A DNA stretch of 64,000 bases. Origin: Toxorhynchites rutilus septentrionalis (Eukaryota > Arthropoda > Insecta > Diptera > Culicidae). Both the position numbers and the translations under genes were made by a program. The notes beneath the pieces were generated by a model, which had not been told where the DNA came from, ran no database searches, and saw only the letters and a list, made by a program, of their open reading frames with translations. The stretch covers positions 18,385,441 through 18,449,440 of the forward strand of contig NC_073744.1 of the NCBI RefSeq assembly GCF_029784135.1. The letters run 5' to 3'. Positions 33,601 through 48,600 of the stretch are shown here, piece by piece. Within the stretch, counting starts at the first letter, position 1; every line of letters begins with the position of its first letter.

Positions 33601-36600
33601 ACTGATACCTATAGATCTCCAATTGACAAAGGATTGATGAGTAGAAGGTCGAAATTATTAAGCGATTCCGGCACGCCTATAGCTTCGATATACAAATTTC
33701 TAGTTTAGGAATATCGTACGTACACAAAAGACATTGCAAGATAAAATAAAGCGTTTTTGGTTCGCTTTCAAAGTTTCTAATGATTTTAAACATATATTCC
33801 CAATAACAATCCAATCAACCTGATTATTTCGCGTCCATTTGAATCATATAAAGTTTCTGTAGAACTATTTACTATTATTCTCTATCCAATGAAAAGCAAT
33901 CATTTAATTTTGAATTATGAATATATTTCATGAAATAATGAACGCACAGGAAATCGATGGTTAAAATTGCTCACTGCAAACTTGAAAATATTCTATACAA
34001 GGTTCTATTGTTGCTTTGATGAATGCGTTATTTTACAACAGAGTTACAGCGTGTCAAAAATCACCCAAAATTTTCGATTTCGCATTTTGCTCCTCTATAT
34101 TGTCCACTTCGGAAAAACCGCGTTAATTGGAAAATTCGCGTTAATTGGAAAGTCCGCGTAAAAAAACCGCGTTAATTGGAAAATCCGCGTAAAAAAACCT
34201 GGCTGTATTGATAAATTCATCATTTCATGATTTTTCGCGTACGGTTGAAAAAAAAAGCACACGATGAAAATGATGGACAATATTTTTATTGCACCAACAT
34301 ACAATTTTTTCTGTTCGAAATTACCTGTTTTTAGAATGTTGTTGAAATAGCAGATTTGTTTGAAAATTTCTGCTTGGTCCCTATAACAACTAGTTCAAAA
34401 GAAGTATATTTATAAAATAATTAACCACTAGTATGGTATATTTTCCTTGGCACTCTGAATTTGAATACACCACTTTAGTACGGGATTTTTGTTCACCCCG
34501 AAATGAGTCTCCCTAACACGGACTTCAAAATCAATGTGTCTGGGGGAATTCGCTTTGCAAATATATGCAAGCTGCGCGTAGTGATGTCTAAATTTTTCAT
34601 TTATTCGATTATCGATTAATCGTTGGGACATTTTTCAATATTCGATTCATTCGAATAATTGTCTTTCAATATTCGATTAATCGTACGAATATTTATTTCT
34701 TGAAATAATCACGTATCACGTTGTCATTCTGGTCGCGTGGTCTATCGGGTTGTCAATGTTAGATGGTTGGATAAAAAAAATTATGTAGCCCACAAAATGC
34801 ATTAACCTTGAGAAAGATTCCTTCTTTCATTACTCGCGATTACAGTGACAATTATTTGATGTTCTCATATTTTTATTTATAATTATTCGATACAAAATTA
34901 ATCGAATATAACTTCAGATATTCGATTATTTGAATTAATCGAACGATTAACCGACGTCTCTAGCTGCGCGAGCATTTTTCTGCCCATGATTGCATAGGAG
35001 ACATAATCGACAACATCATTAGTGATGGGAAAACACATTTTTGTTGTTTTTTGGCCTACAAAAGCATAACCATGCAAGTTTCCGATGACTTGATCTGTCC
35101 AGTTGAAGGACATTATCGGGCTAGGTGATTTTGCGGATCATAAAATTTTTTTTCCATTTGGAAAACGCTTACGTCTATTTATGCGGACAATCAATCGTTT
35201 CAATGAACATTTGTCCGCATAGCTAGACGTAATCACCAGGTTGCTCTGTTTTTAGCGTTAGTATTTACAATTCCGATAATAGTCAAAACGTATCCGTCGG
35301 TAGTTTCAGTTGTTGTTGGCGTCGGATAAAATCAAAAAGGTTTGGAAGAAATTTAGTGAAATGTCTGGAAAAGGTGCTCTTGATTTGTTGCAAGTCTATG
35401 ATAGTACTTTTTTCTGAAGAATACTCTGGGATATGATAAGAACAGCAGGATCGTGTTTTTACAATTAATTGAATTTGTAAAGGCAATCTGCAATGTTGGT
35501 AATTTTAGCAACATGATTTACCGATATCACGATCAATCGCATAAAGATGGTGGAGTGACTTACTTCAACGGTATGGGTAAATGCTGAGTACGTGGAATAA
35601 TTCAATGTTGAATCCGAGGAGTTATAATGCTAAGAACCAATATTATTTCAATTTTACTACTGATCTGATTATTTCATTATCTACTTGAAGATTCAAATGC
35701 AGAAATTTGGGTAATTATGAACTTAAAAAACACAATTGCTTCTCTTTGTTCATCGTACACAGAAAATAGTAATTATATGAGCTGCGTTTCAATGCTTTCT
35801 TATATTCATCTATTAGGAAACACTAAGTAATAAGACACTATCGTGACAGACATGTTTGGACTCTACAGAGAATGTAATTCAAATGTAGATTTAGCTTATA
35901 GCACATAATACTGACAATTGTTGATTTTCGAACAATGTATGAAAGCTATTTGGAACTACTTCTGTTATGCGGACAAACAATGACTTTTTCGGAAACGTTT
36001 TTTCAAAATTGCTCAAGTGTTTGCGAACAAAAAATGTTTTTTGCATGTTGAGCAAACGTATTACATTGTGTAGAATGCGAAACAGCGAAAAAGTCGGTTT
36101 TGTTCATTTTGTCGTTTACGTCTCCTATACAAACAAACATGCGCAGTTTTGTACTCGATTGTTTTTGCACAGAATATTTTTCCCTAACTTGTACTTCTAA
36201 GCTGAGAAACCTGGGAAAATCGTCATTTCAGATGCTAGATGCGAACGAACCTTCAAATTCGAAGCCTCTTTAATATAAAAAGTAGAAATTGAAGTTGTTG
36301 ATTCATGCAAGCAGGGGGTACCTCTGTATCCACATGTTTGGTTTTGCCCTCCGGAATGTGTTAGCACAGTTATTCAAGACTGCATTGGAAGACTTAATGC
36401 CTTAATATCTTCTGCTCACTGAACTTCCTCGCATATCGTCGTTTGATGATTAGGCAAAATGTTGATCACAATTTGCTGCGATAATGTTGATTGATTACAC
36501 AATATGCGTTCAACGTGCATGTCAAAATCGACACTGAGTGCCTGAAGTTCATCAAATCGATCAACGTACACAAAAGAGATGCAATAATTTCTGAGGGAAA

Positions 36601-39600
36601 TGTAAAATACAATGATCGTTTGATAATTCTTCCATTCACATGTTTTGGTAGTCGTAGGCATCATATCAAACGTAAAAGGGCGGTTATCATATCTACTTGT
36701 AACGGAGAACATAATCTATTACCAATGTCCTGGAAAAAACGTAATGAAGATGGTAGAAGTTTCACTGGCACGGTAGCCCAATTCAAGAGGAATGAAAACT
36801 ATGATGTTTATTATTCAAATCACAGTCTCGTTCCAGCTACCGGAGAGCAGTCTTCCTTGATGCTGAAGTCAGACACGTCTGCTAGATACGAAGGAAAAAG
36901 TGGAGATAGATATTGCACACTGTGATACATTTTTATTCGGTGAATGCGTCGCGTCGATTTTAATGCCGTCTGGTGGAGACTACTTCTGTATTTTAGCACC
37001 CCATCATTTCTGCATCTGGTCGGTGTTAAATCAGAGGGGACCAAGCTACATCACATCAGATTTGGAAAATCACGTATACAGTAGGAATAACGGATCGAAA
37101 TTGTTGTGATTGATCAACGAGAATCCCTCATAGTATGCAGTCAGAGCGGACCATGTACCATTTACCATGGCGAAATGGATCTATATCATGTGTCGAAATG
37201 TGCTTGAAACCGTTAGTGTAAAATGTGCACATTCTGAGTACAGTGGAACATCAATTATCCACGAGCGGATGATCCGCGGTACGGTTTATCTGCGAAGGCG
37301 AGTTCCATAGTAATGCTATGGACTTTCCCAATCCTTCTCGCTCTAATTTTCATAGCAGAATGGCACACTTTGACTCACAACTGTTAATTGATTGAGAAAT
37401 ATTTCGAAATTGTTTAGTCATAGTGAACCAACTCTTGAAAGATGCTTCATTTGGTTCAGTCAGAGTGGACCATGTACGTACAGGCAGCCAAATAACTTGC
37501 TTTTTTGGCATGATACTTGATGTTTTTCTACAACTATCATACGTCAAAGTATTGCCAGAAAGTAGCTAACATTTCTGAGAACAATATTGAACGAACAAAT
37601 TTAATGCTTTGAAAATTGCAGAGCATTCAACTTTATGTTCGTTTTTCTCGAAATCATAAAAATGTCACATGGTCCGGTCTGACCGACCATCTGTTCCTCG
37701 AATGGCGTTAAACGTTCCCTGTGGAACTTTTGCCGTCTCAACGTATGCATTAACTAGCGCCATTTATTAATGCTTAGTTCAGATTTCTTAAGCCAAACAA
37801 CACGCCTTGAATGTATTCCGAGGGGCAAGCTCTAGAATACGCGTGACCACAGTGCAAGTCGAAGGAAATTTCTTTGACGAAAAAATCCCCCGGCTAGAAC
37901 GGGAATCGAACCCGAACACCCGGCATGATAATATGAGACGCTAACCACTCGGCCACGGGTGCATCGACCGACCATCTGTACTGATGTGTAAAATTTTCGA
38001 AAACAAGAATTACATCAAGGTTACAAGAATTTTAGCGTTAATACCTCTGTGACGGCTGAACGAAGTGGTATAACAATCACTCCCAAAGGATAAAACGAGT
38101 ATGTGATGTTTGTTACTTATTAACCCAAAAACATTTCTCCATAACTCAAAAACTGTTTTGGAAGTAAACTGTTGAAACCACAAAAATCCATAAATAAGCT
38201 TGAAAGTCCAGATTTTTGGCCTCAGAATATGCGTGAAGTAAGCATAGTGCAGAGTTTGTATTGACAGGTAGAAGCAAAGCGGAAGAGAAATATCAAATAG
38301 GACGTGTCGCGTCATTTTTCATACCGTTATGTGGAGATTGGCGGTGTACGATTGAATCACACGTACGAATTGTTTAATTCAAGCGTTATCAAATAGATAA
38401 CGGTGGTGGGAGAACAAAATGTGATCGCCGTGGGTCACGAGAAGAACTTACACGATGTATTCTGAGAGCGCTATGTACATTGACAATAAAAAAACGAATA
38501 ATGAATCACCCATCTTTAACTGCTTCTACAAAACCACAGAAACCCATCGGTTGTTTTCAGGGTCATAAACTTGACTTAAAGGTTATTTTGAACATTTCGA
38601 TGCATTCTAAAATAACATTTGAAATAATCAAAACTGAATTGATTTTTATAATTTTTTTGCTGGAAGAAATTTATGTGAATTTAGGGGCGTTGGTGTAATG
38701 ATGATGTTTTTTGAGTTATAGAAACATTCTCAAACTATCAGACTTTCTCAGTTCATTCCTTCTAGCCTTGCCTTAAAAAAGGCCTATTTGGAAAACTAAA
38801 CTAAACACTCAGCCTTGAGAAAGGCATTTTGGTCAATGACTTATAGGTGACTTTTTCGGATCAATCATATTTTTTTGTGAATTCGTTTCTGGGTTAGAAG
38901 TGGCGCCATTTTTTTACGGCCCGAGACACCATGACCAACACGTGTTAATGGCCCGTCTGAACAAAAGGTTGAGTACCGCTGGTCTAGTAGAAAGGCGGCG
39001 AAAAGAGAAGCTTAAACTGGAACTCTGTGATTCTGAATTTCTGTACCGTTTTCCCGTAAAAACTACGGAATCGAGTTTTCCTGCAACCAGCATTTAACCC
39101 ATTTTTGTACAATTATTTCCCTAGAAATGGAAAGACAACCCTAATCTAACATTCATCTCATTGAGCGAATCGAACGAAAACATACACTCTCGCTTCGATT
39201 GAAAGAAAGAAAACAAGGTCCACCCTCCACAAACCTTCCCATTTCCCCTGTGCATTTACATTCTGTTGTTACTGCTGCTGCTATCAGTTGCAATCGGCTA
39301 GATCTGCACATGTCTACGGTGTAAAAACAACAAACAAATGCGCGCTGGTGCATCGTGGGGTAACAGAGATTTCTAATCTGACCTCGAAGCTGTCCCGGTA
39401 TAGAGAGTCGCCGTCAGTCGTGTAGTGAACACCACGACGTTGTTCCAACAACCCTGGGTGTCTCATTATGGATGCGAGAGATCGCTGCAAACAACTGGCT
39501 TACGCGACTTGATTCGATATCGGGAGCGGTCGGTCGGCCGATTGATGTAAAAGGCGCAAAAAGCGTCGAGAACCGCATTGAACTAGATGCCCGGGCAATT

Positions 39601-42600
39601 AATCAAAGCAAGGTCTCGAGACTCTCCGAGTATCTACGCGAACGATTAATCGCTCTGCAACGACGAGATTGCAAGTTATCTTAATATCTCAACTAGAGAC
39701 ATCGATAGTTTTTGGTGACCCCCTCGAATCCAGAGGCATATGCGCTTTTATATTCACACTGTTCTATCGAAGTTATTAATTGCGCTTCCACAATTGCGAC
39801 GAACTCAATTGATTTTCATACCGCTCGATTGTATGGTGGTGTATATGCTACGGAGGAGTCATTTATCTATCGACAAATCAAATAGATGACAAATGGAGGC
39901 GGCCAAAGGTTAATAGGGCCGATTTTGCAAGCAACAAAAAACCCTAACAACAAAATGTCATCCACGGATACATGGAAGGCTGTTGCAACAGCACTCCACC
40001 CACACCATTCCCACCATCCGGCAGTTTTCCCTCGAAGAACTATGTACCTAAAAATAGACAGCGGAAGCATTTTTTCCCAAGACAATAACTTTTTATTGCT
40101 AATTCCACTCCGCTGGAAGACATAACGGATTGTTACGATGAGATAAATGGCGACAACAGAAAGGAGGGTTTGCCCGAGAAGGGAAGGGGGTCCCTATCAC
40201 ACTCTCTTCAGACACTGGACGCCACCATCTGAGTCTTCTCTAGTTGCCGCGCCGTTGCAATGACGGTGTGTCCTTTCGAATGGAACGATGATATAATCAC
40301 CACCAGTGGCGGGATACTCTGGAGCTACAAGCGAATCTCTACGCCGTTCGTTGTTGGATCCGCTGACTTTTTTCACGTCGTCCTTTCTGTGTAAGACCGA
40401 CCGGAGTCATTTCATTCGTCCATCTGAGCTAGTTGGAGTAAACACACATTGGGTGTCTTTGGGAGCCACTCCACCGCCCCACGGGAGAAGGATTTTATTC
40501 CTCGAGCATATGATGTCTGCTACGTTGGATGGGAAATCAATATCTCAATGTGATGTGCAGTGGTTTTATGGATTTTGTTGACTTACGCGTATAGACTGCT
40601 TTCGCTCTACAAACTGTGAAGAGGGAACACGGCGGCAATTGTTTTTCCTTTGCGCTTGGTTTCAATCACACGGTAAGATTAAATCCGTCACAATTCTTCG
40701 TTGATTTTCTCGCACACCTAAGCAGAGTGCCAAAATAGGTGTTTAGACATAACGAGTGAGTCGTTAGGAACGGTACTAAATTTATGTCACGTTTCCCGCC
40801 ACACACGCTAGAGAGAGACAAGCAGCTATTTATGGTTTCGTCCTCCTCCTTGTGTACCATTACGCAAAGGCCATTGGATTGGTTGACCGCCTAGAACACA
40901 ATCCCCACAACGCAGGTATAAGCAAAATCGCATCGAAATTCGTTCAACAACACTCATTCACAGATAAAACTCACCCTTCTATTCTCCGTTTATGTCTCAC
41001 TTTATCTGAGACAGAAAACATGCACCTATCATCTTCGCAAAGTTCATTCTCGAGTTGAACGAAAAACTGCTCAGCCCTATTCTGTATTCCGACGGATTTC
41101 CATTTCGTTCGAAACCGTTATTTCGTTCGAATTATGATTACGCATTTCCTATTTCGAACGTTTTGCCCATTTAATATTCAAAGAGAAACAGATCGAGCGA
41201 AATGCAAAAACAACTCGAACGAAATACAGGAGGGAATTTTATCAAGTCGTTCGAAATATTTCGAATGGATTGAAATACAGAATAGGGCTATCTGTCTCGA
41301 TTCCGCTCATCTATCCTAAGAGAATTTTGCATTCTCTCATTTGCCTCTCGGAATGATGTTAGCTGGTGATAGAATCAAATTGGAAACTTTTGCTTGAGCC
41401 AGCGAGTGTCTCTGTAAAATCATTCGTTTTTCACTCAAATGGCAATCATTGAAGCCTCGATCGCGACATTAAAATATAGCTAGATTGTGGAAATCGAGTT
41501 GTTTCCTGTGCACTATTGCAATGGCATTTTTTTGTTTCTAGTATGAAACGATCTAAGCCAACGCAAAAGACCATATTAACGCAAGTTATTGGTGAGCGGG
41601 AAGATAGATTCATGTGCATTGCCGATAACAAATGCACTTGAATGCTGACAAGGAAGAGAGTAGAAGGGAAAATAAAATCATACATACACGCAGATTGAGT
41701 CTATTTTGACTCACTTGTTATTTTGTAACGCGATCCTTCAAAAGGAGTATTCATGCATCGAATGTTGTTTTCCATTTTCTGTTTTGTTATGTTCACTCTC
41801 AGTCCCGAATGAAGATGGTCGGAGAGTGAAAAATGATTCATCATGTAATCTCACGATTGCTTGCTGTATTCTCTTCGCCATGATTATTCCAAGCAGATAC
41901 AAGAGTGATTTATAATTAGGTGTGGAGAAATGAACGAATGAACTTTCCTGCCCAAGTCGGTGTCATCAAATGTGCCATAAAAGTGAACCCCAAGAAGACC
42001 CAGACCATGATGGCGAGGGATGGCGATTTCACAACCTGGAACGCACATTGTATGGACTTGTGAAAACGCAATAATCAGGACAACTTCATTCTATGATGTA
42101 GTGAGCTGTGGCAATACTTCATGGTCGACATATACGCGAAAGCAGAGAGCGAACGACTGTGATTCATACGACACAATCTACAGAGCGACGTGACGACGTG
42201 AGGAACACTAAATTCGCTTGCGAGGCGCTATCATGAGCAACACCGACACAGCTTTTGCTATTGCCAGGCCAAAATGTTTTGCCATTGAGCTCAATCATAA
42301 TATTATACGTATTCGATCTCACACGTTGATTTGTGTATTCGGTTGAATGGCAAAAGCGAGAATTACCTTATACACACATTTTTAATTTTGGTCAGCTCAA
42401 ACTATCCATCTATAGAGTAACACATTCTGAGGGAAAATTTTGAACGAAAATTTTATCTGAGAAGGCTTTTATACTATGGATCAAGTTTTGGCGAAAATAC
42501 AAGAAGATTTATAGAAAAACAGTTAAGTTAGAGTTAGTAGTATGTCTTCTAAGTGTTCAAACAACATCGAGTAATAATTTTCATTTTTACAATTTTGAAT

Positions 42601-45600
42601 TGCTTTCGGGTTTTTCAATCTGATAGAGAATGTGAATTCTTCCACAAATTTTAACGTTTGTTTTTCGACAAGGCAAGATTACTGCATTTCATAGCACGAT
42701 TGAATTTTAGTCGTACGGAGCAAAAATCGAATCGAATCGTGACATCCGATTGAGTTCCAAATCGATCGGATTTCGGAATATTGGTGTCTAATTATAATCA
42801 TAATTTATATGTCAGAACAACGTTTGCCGAACCAGCTAGTGATTCTTTATAATGAATAAAGTTTTGACGGGAATGCAAGGTAATACAGGTCGGACTCGAT
42901 TATATATAATCGACCATTTTTTTTCAACAATTATTTTCAAATCCTATACATAATCGAATCTCAAGAAAACAATTTTTTCATTAATGTATGAATGTCGTAC
43001 ATTAATAGAAAAATAGCGTTGAAGGTGAAATTGCGATTATATATAATCGAGTCCGACCTGTATATAGAAAAGTAGTTTAGATAGGGTCAGGACTATATCC
43101 TCCATGTATTTGAATACTTTGAATAACATTTGCACAACTCGAATGGATTTGAATTGAACGAATTTCAGAATGAAAATGTGATCTGTTCGGATAATAATTT
43201 TATTTATTTTTTTGGAAAATCACACTAGCAGCATGAATAACGTATCGAAATTGTTTTGGATGCTCAATGAAAACCCCTTATAGCACCAAACTTCAAGTTT
43301 GTTTTTCTTGAAATTATAAAAATGTTACATGGAACTGTAAAATTGAAGGATTTAAAAAAAATCGACTCAATCCGAAGTCATTCCCATGTTTGCTACAATA
43401 GGCGCCAATAATCGACTAACCAGACAAAACCTGGGCTGGGATAACAAATGGAATTAATCCGTTTCTTCGAACAATTGTTGCGCCGAATCTTTGTATCACT
43501 TGAGAGAACATCCTCATAATCGGAAGAATAAATTCAGGCTGCCCAGCTTCTGGTGATGGGAAGGGTTATTTGGCATTTCCCCATCTGTGTGGAAAAGAAA
43601 AATTACGACCTTACGTTCATCGCCGTCTCTTGTGATTCGAAAAGAGGTAACATATTTAATAATATGGAAGGATCCATCACATAATGGAATCGAAGGTTTG
43701 CGTGTGGGAGATTTGCGAGAATTCTAAAAGGTCAAATTAAATTGGATTCATGAAGAGGGATCTCTGTCCGTCAGGGTAGGGGTATCGATTTATGCTCACT
43801 GATAATGGACAGCAAATTAGGAAGAAAATATATCTATTAGACAGAAAACGAATATAACTCTAGACGCTATAGCGCCTCGGAACGATGTGAATTGGATTAT
43901 TCAATTGACAGCCTTCGCCCAGCATTTCTGTACGGATTCGTGTTCGTCTGTCAATCAGAATATCTCCCCTGAAGGCCGCACGTAGTGTCGGTAGCTCTCA
44001 GCCACCACAGCAAAGAAACATACTAAATGCTTTATTTAACCATTTAATGTTTTACACTTTTTTATGAACGAACTTTTATGTCACGTTTTATGTTTTATGT
44101 TCACGAAAAAATCGTTTCATTTCAAAATCGGTAGACTCTCGACGTATATTGAAACACCCGCTTCGTTCATTCCTGCTGTCGTTTTCTTTCAATTTGGAAC
44201 ACATAAGCTTTCATTGACAATCATTGAAACAGCTCGAATGAGCTGTATTCATTCGTCATCGTCAGTGTTTCATTTCCGCATGCGGAAAGACTTTCGCAGG
44301 TATTCAATTGAAAGATGCATCCATTTCAATTCATCAAAATGGACTGTCCCGGACGGTCTTCCGACAAAAAGTGATATTAAAAGAGGCATAGTAAGGCATA
44401 GCAGTCACGCTTACCACTACATAACAGAGGCGACGCGTGACCAAGTGAGCTGTTCAATCAAAAATGGTGTATTTGTTTTCTATGGTTTCCATAGGCTTCC
44501 TCTTTAGCAAAAAAATTTGAGCCTCAAATATCTTTTTCACGCCGTGCATTAGTCGTAGTGATCGCTTCGTACATAGCTGACTGCGTTTGCCCTGTGCACG
44601 CGAAGATACAGAAAAGTGACGGCGAGTTGGAATGAATGGTTTGAGCCCGGTAATCATTACTGCTTATTTCGTAGTGTTGTGTTGTATCGCGTGTGGGTGT
44701 GGTGCGGGTGCAGTCAAGTGAAGCCTTCTGATTACTTTCTTCATGGTGGAGAACTTTCACCCAAACAGAAAAGAAAATAAAAATATTAGGGACCCTGCCC
44801 TGCCATACAAATGAAACACAAATTTCTGCATTACTCGATAATTATTCAAGCAAATGAAACGAAATTTGGCATATGGAGGTTTTAGGGTGCAATAAATGTT
44901 TCTATGGTGGTTAAACTCTCCGCCCCCCTCTCTGCCATACAAATGAAACAAAAATTTGTGCATTACTCGAGAATTATTCAAGCAAATCGAACCAAATTAG
45001 GTATCTGAAGGTTTAAGGGTGCAATAAATGTTTCTATGGTGGTGAGCCCCCCTCTACGAGGGTGAGGGGGGGGGGGGTGGTGGTTTGCCATACAAATGAA
45101 ACACAAATTTCTGCATTACTCGAAAATTATTCAAGCAAAATAAACCAAATTAGGCATCTGAAGGTTTAAGGGTGCAATAAACGTTTCTATGGTGGTTTGA
45201 CTGTTGATAACCATTTGCTGCAAAAACGCCCATTGATTAAACAATATGCGTTCAACGTACATGTCAGAATCGAAACTGAAGTGCATGAAGATCATCAAAT
45301 CAAGCAAATTCGCGGTTCGAGAAGTACGTACACTTGAGAGATGCAGACTTCAGAGGGAAATGTAAAATAAAATAATCGTTTGATAATTCTTCCGTTCACA
45401 TATTTTGTCCTGGGCATTATACCAAACGAAAAAGGACTGTCATTAAATTTACTTGTAACGAAGAACATAATCTATCACAATGCATGAATTGGCCTTACAT
45501 GGTATTATACAATGTTTTTTCTCACAAAGCAAACATATTGAATTCGGAAATTGTTGCATTCAATCAAAAATTTAATCAATACAAACAAATGATTGTTAAG

Positions 45601-48600
45601 CTAAGGTAGTCCCACGTCAACCTTGCGGTTATATCATAGATATAACCCACCCATTTTTTTTCTTTTTCTTTTCTTCTCATACCTTTCTGAAGAGGGGAGG
45701 GGGAGGTCTGCCACAGAAATGAAACAGTTTTGTTAGAAATACTAGGAATTTTATGGTAAAAGGTAAATTCAACGGGGTCAATTAAAAGATCAATGAATGA
45801 ACAGTTCTGCGATTGGACCCATGAACTTGCTCATAGTAAGAAAACGTGGATGTTTGAAGGTATTTATAACAAAACACAAATTTTGGGCGGGACGAAGTTT
45901 GCCGGGACAGCTAGTTATGAATAAAAATTGTAAATAAATTACCTTCTGTAATCCTTCATCAATGCAACAAATGTGAAATGATTCAAACAAAATTTTGTAT
46001 TGAGTTTTTTTTCTGAGATTGTCTACCTGTCTCATGTACAGTTTAAACAGATGGACGAAACGCCACTGAATACAAGGTTGACGTAGGACCATCGTTGGTC
46101 TAGTGATCATTTGTTTGAAGTTGCATCTAAATCAATTCTCAATGAATGGATGAATGAATATTTGGAGGAATTCGAAAACGAGAGCGTTACGTTGGAGGCA
46201 CAAGGTTTTGAGCTCCGATACCTCTTTGTTGATTGAACGAAGTGACATGATTATCACTTCATTCAAAAGATAAAATGTCTACGAGTTATATGCCTTGAAA
46301 GCAAACTATTGATAGAATCGAATGAACTGAAGAAGTTGTAAGTCTCTATAGTTCAAGAAGCAACAACAAAATTATTGCATTAACAAAAATCTATATTTAT
46401 GGGTACCTGCTTGGATTTTCATCTCAGTCATTGTTCCGTCTGCTGGGAACTGTGGGGTGGACTGTATTTTGATATGTTGCTCCACTCATGGAGGCAACGG
46501 GTGCGTGGGAGGAACCTTCCTGTTCCTCACGCTTTATTTGACGGGTGGGAGCCCCTGTGGCTCCGCTCCGTGCTGTGAAAGGCCTAACATTTTGGGATGT
46601 GCTTAGGAAAGGGTTTGAATAGTGCGAAGTGAAAACATGGTGGTTTATTACTATTTACACTTTGTACATCATTCAATATTCGAATTCACTGACATTTCTT
46701 ATTTACACTTTTACAGTTGTATACATTGATGCGCATGCGAATGCGCCACTATTCTTCTGGTAGTGTTGCTGCTATCGATGTTGATACTATGCTGCTGCAC
46801 TTGCTGCTACTGGTGTGGCTTGCATTACGATTGAAAATAGACTGATCTTCGCGCGTTCGGATGGCTTCTTTGACTCTCCTTCGCTTCGTGCCGAATGAGA
46901 AGGGGTGGTACTTGCGATTGGATGCGTTTTCCCTTCCCTACGTTTTTCGGACGGAACAGTCATGATAAATATACGAGTGATGCAGGACACATCTAGCAAA
47001 GCACGATTGTCGTTCGCTTTGTGCATAACGTCGTTGAACAACATTTCACACTAAAAAAAAGTCTTTTGCTGTTTTTTATTCGCTCCATTCAGTTGTGAGT
47101 TACAAGGTGGCAGCAATGGAGGTCAACAAAAAGAGAATTCGGCACATTTTACACTTTTTCTTTTATAAGGCAAAAAGGCAAGCCAGGCCGCTGAAATTGT
47201 GAATGGTGTTTATGGTGCTGATACTGCAACAGTAAAAAACGTAAATTGCACGTCTTTTAATGATTTTTTTTTTAAATTTAATTTTTTTTCCAATTTTTTT
47301 GTATTTTTTTTAGTGCAACACACTAAGTTCAAATCTCAACTGCCAACAAAAAGGCATTTAGAATAGCAACAAATTTTACAACAAAACGGTGCATATTTCA
47401 CCCAAATCGGACAATCCAAAGCATATTAAAAATTGTTTTGAATTTCACCTAAAAATAATGAACTTTTTCTCCACCCTAATATAATTTGTATACCATTTCC
47501 AATAGACAAAGTGTCGGTCGCATCCAATCAGTCTACATAAATGTTGCGTTAACTCATCTTTCCACACAACACCCACTTCCCGTTTGAGAAAACTTCGTTT
47601 GCCGTTAAGCATAGAGCGGGAATTGTTTTCCTTAGGATTCATTGTACCCTTAATAAATTGCCGAAAAACGTGATCTTACGTTGATCGCACTTGATTGAAA
47701 AAATTACAAAACAAAATGTATTTGATCGCAGTAATATGTAATGAATAGAAAACAGAATAAAATCTTTCGCTTCAAAGTAATTCAAAGTTCTAAGAAGAAC
47801 ATTTGATTTGTTGAAAACAAAATCCCTCGTGCTGTGCTCAGGACCGCTCTGCTCCTTTCTGTGGCATCATTAAATTTGGCTTCCATTCAACGGTTTTCGA
47901 TGATTTAGTTGGTTTTTATCTTTGCTACAACCGTACCGACAGTAGCATGAGCTTTCATCTTGCTCACCTTATTCACAGGAGTAACTTTGAGTTTTTCGGT
48001 AGTGGTAGCTGTTTTTTTCCCGGTAGCAGCGGCAGATAATTTGTCAGCAACGATTTGGTTTCTTCTCCTGGACACTCGACGCCCGCCGGCAATCAATGTT
48101 GACTGACAATGCTGACCAAACGCAAAGAATTCCGCGCGTTTGTGCATGTGGCGGCAATCTTCAATGCCTCAAGCCTTTTGTGCTGGTGTTTTCTTGGTCG
48201 GCTTCTTCAGATGGATTCCCTTTTGGCCTTAGGGGGAATCTTTAATGCTCTCGAAACACCAATGCCATTCGTGTTTGCGATCATTATCTTCTCGTCCGCC
48301 GTCAAAATATATTGAATAGTTTTCGTTCAGTTCAGTTCTTTTTTTCTGACGTGGGACTACTTCTTTCATTAAGGGTGCCACAAATCAGAAAACAGGTCAC
48401 GTTTTTATGAAATAAACTTAACGTTAATAATTATTTTTACAACGAACTGATTTTGACGATTTATATACTAAAAGAATTGGTAACTCCCTAAGATTCGATT
48501 GATATGATATGCATTACAATCCTCTGGTGTGTAAATGATTTAAATCGATGAAAAATAAAAACATTTTCATTTACCAATTCATTTGTGAGCGTACCTACCC

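Noticed and set aside
36491..36925. 144-codon plus-strand gene
   Set aside because: The first half lies in a dispersed family B repeat and the rest has no motif or splice signals.
37893..37965. tRNA gene on the minus strand
   Set aside because: A and B boxes are present, but the acceptor stem does not pair and the sequence continues as a 271-bp unit bounded by a 14-bp TSD, so it is a SINE.
44064..44507. 147-codon plus-strand gene
   Set aside because: No domain, no splice sites and no match to a recognised family; open by chance.
47905..48147. Histone H1-like gene
   Set aside because: Basic composition only; no globular-domain motif, and the sequence belongs to a three-copy repeat. Left unnamed.
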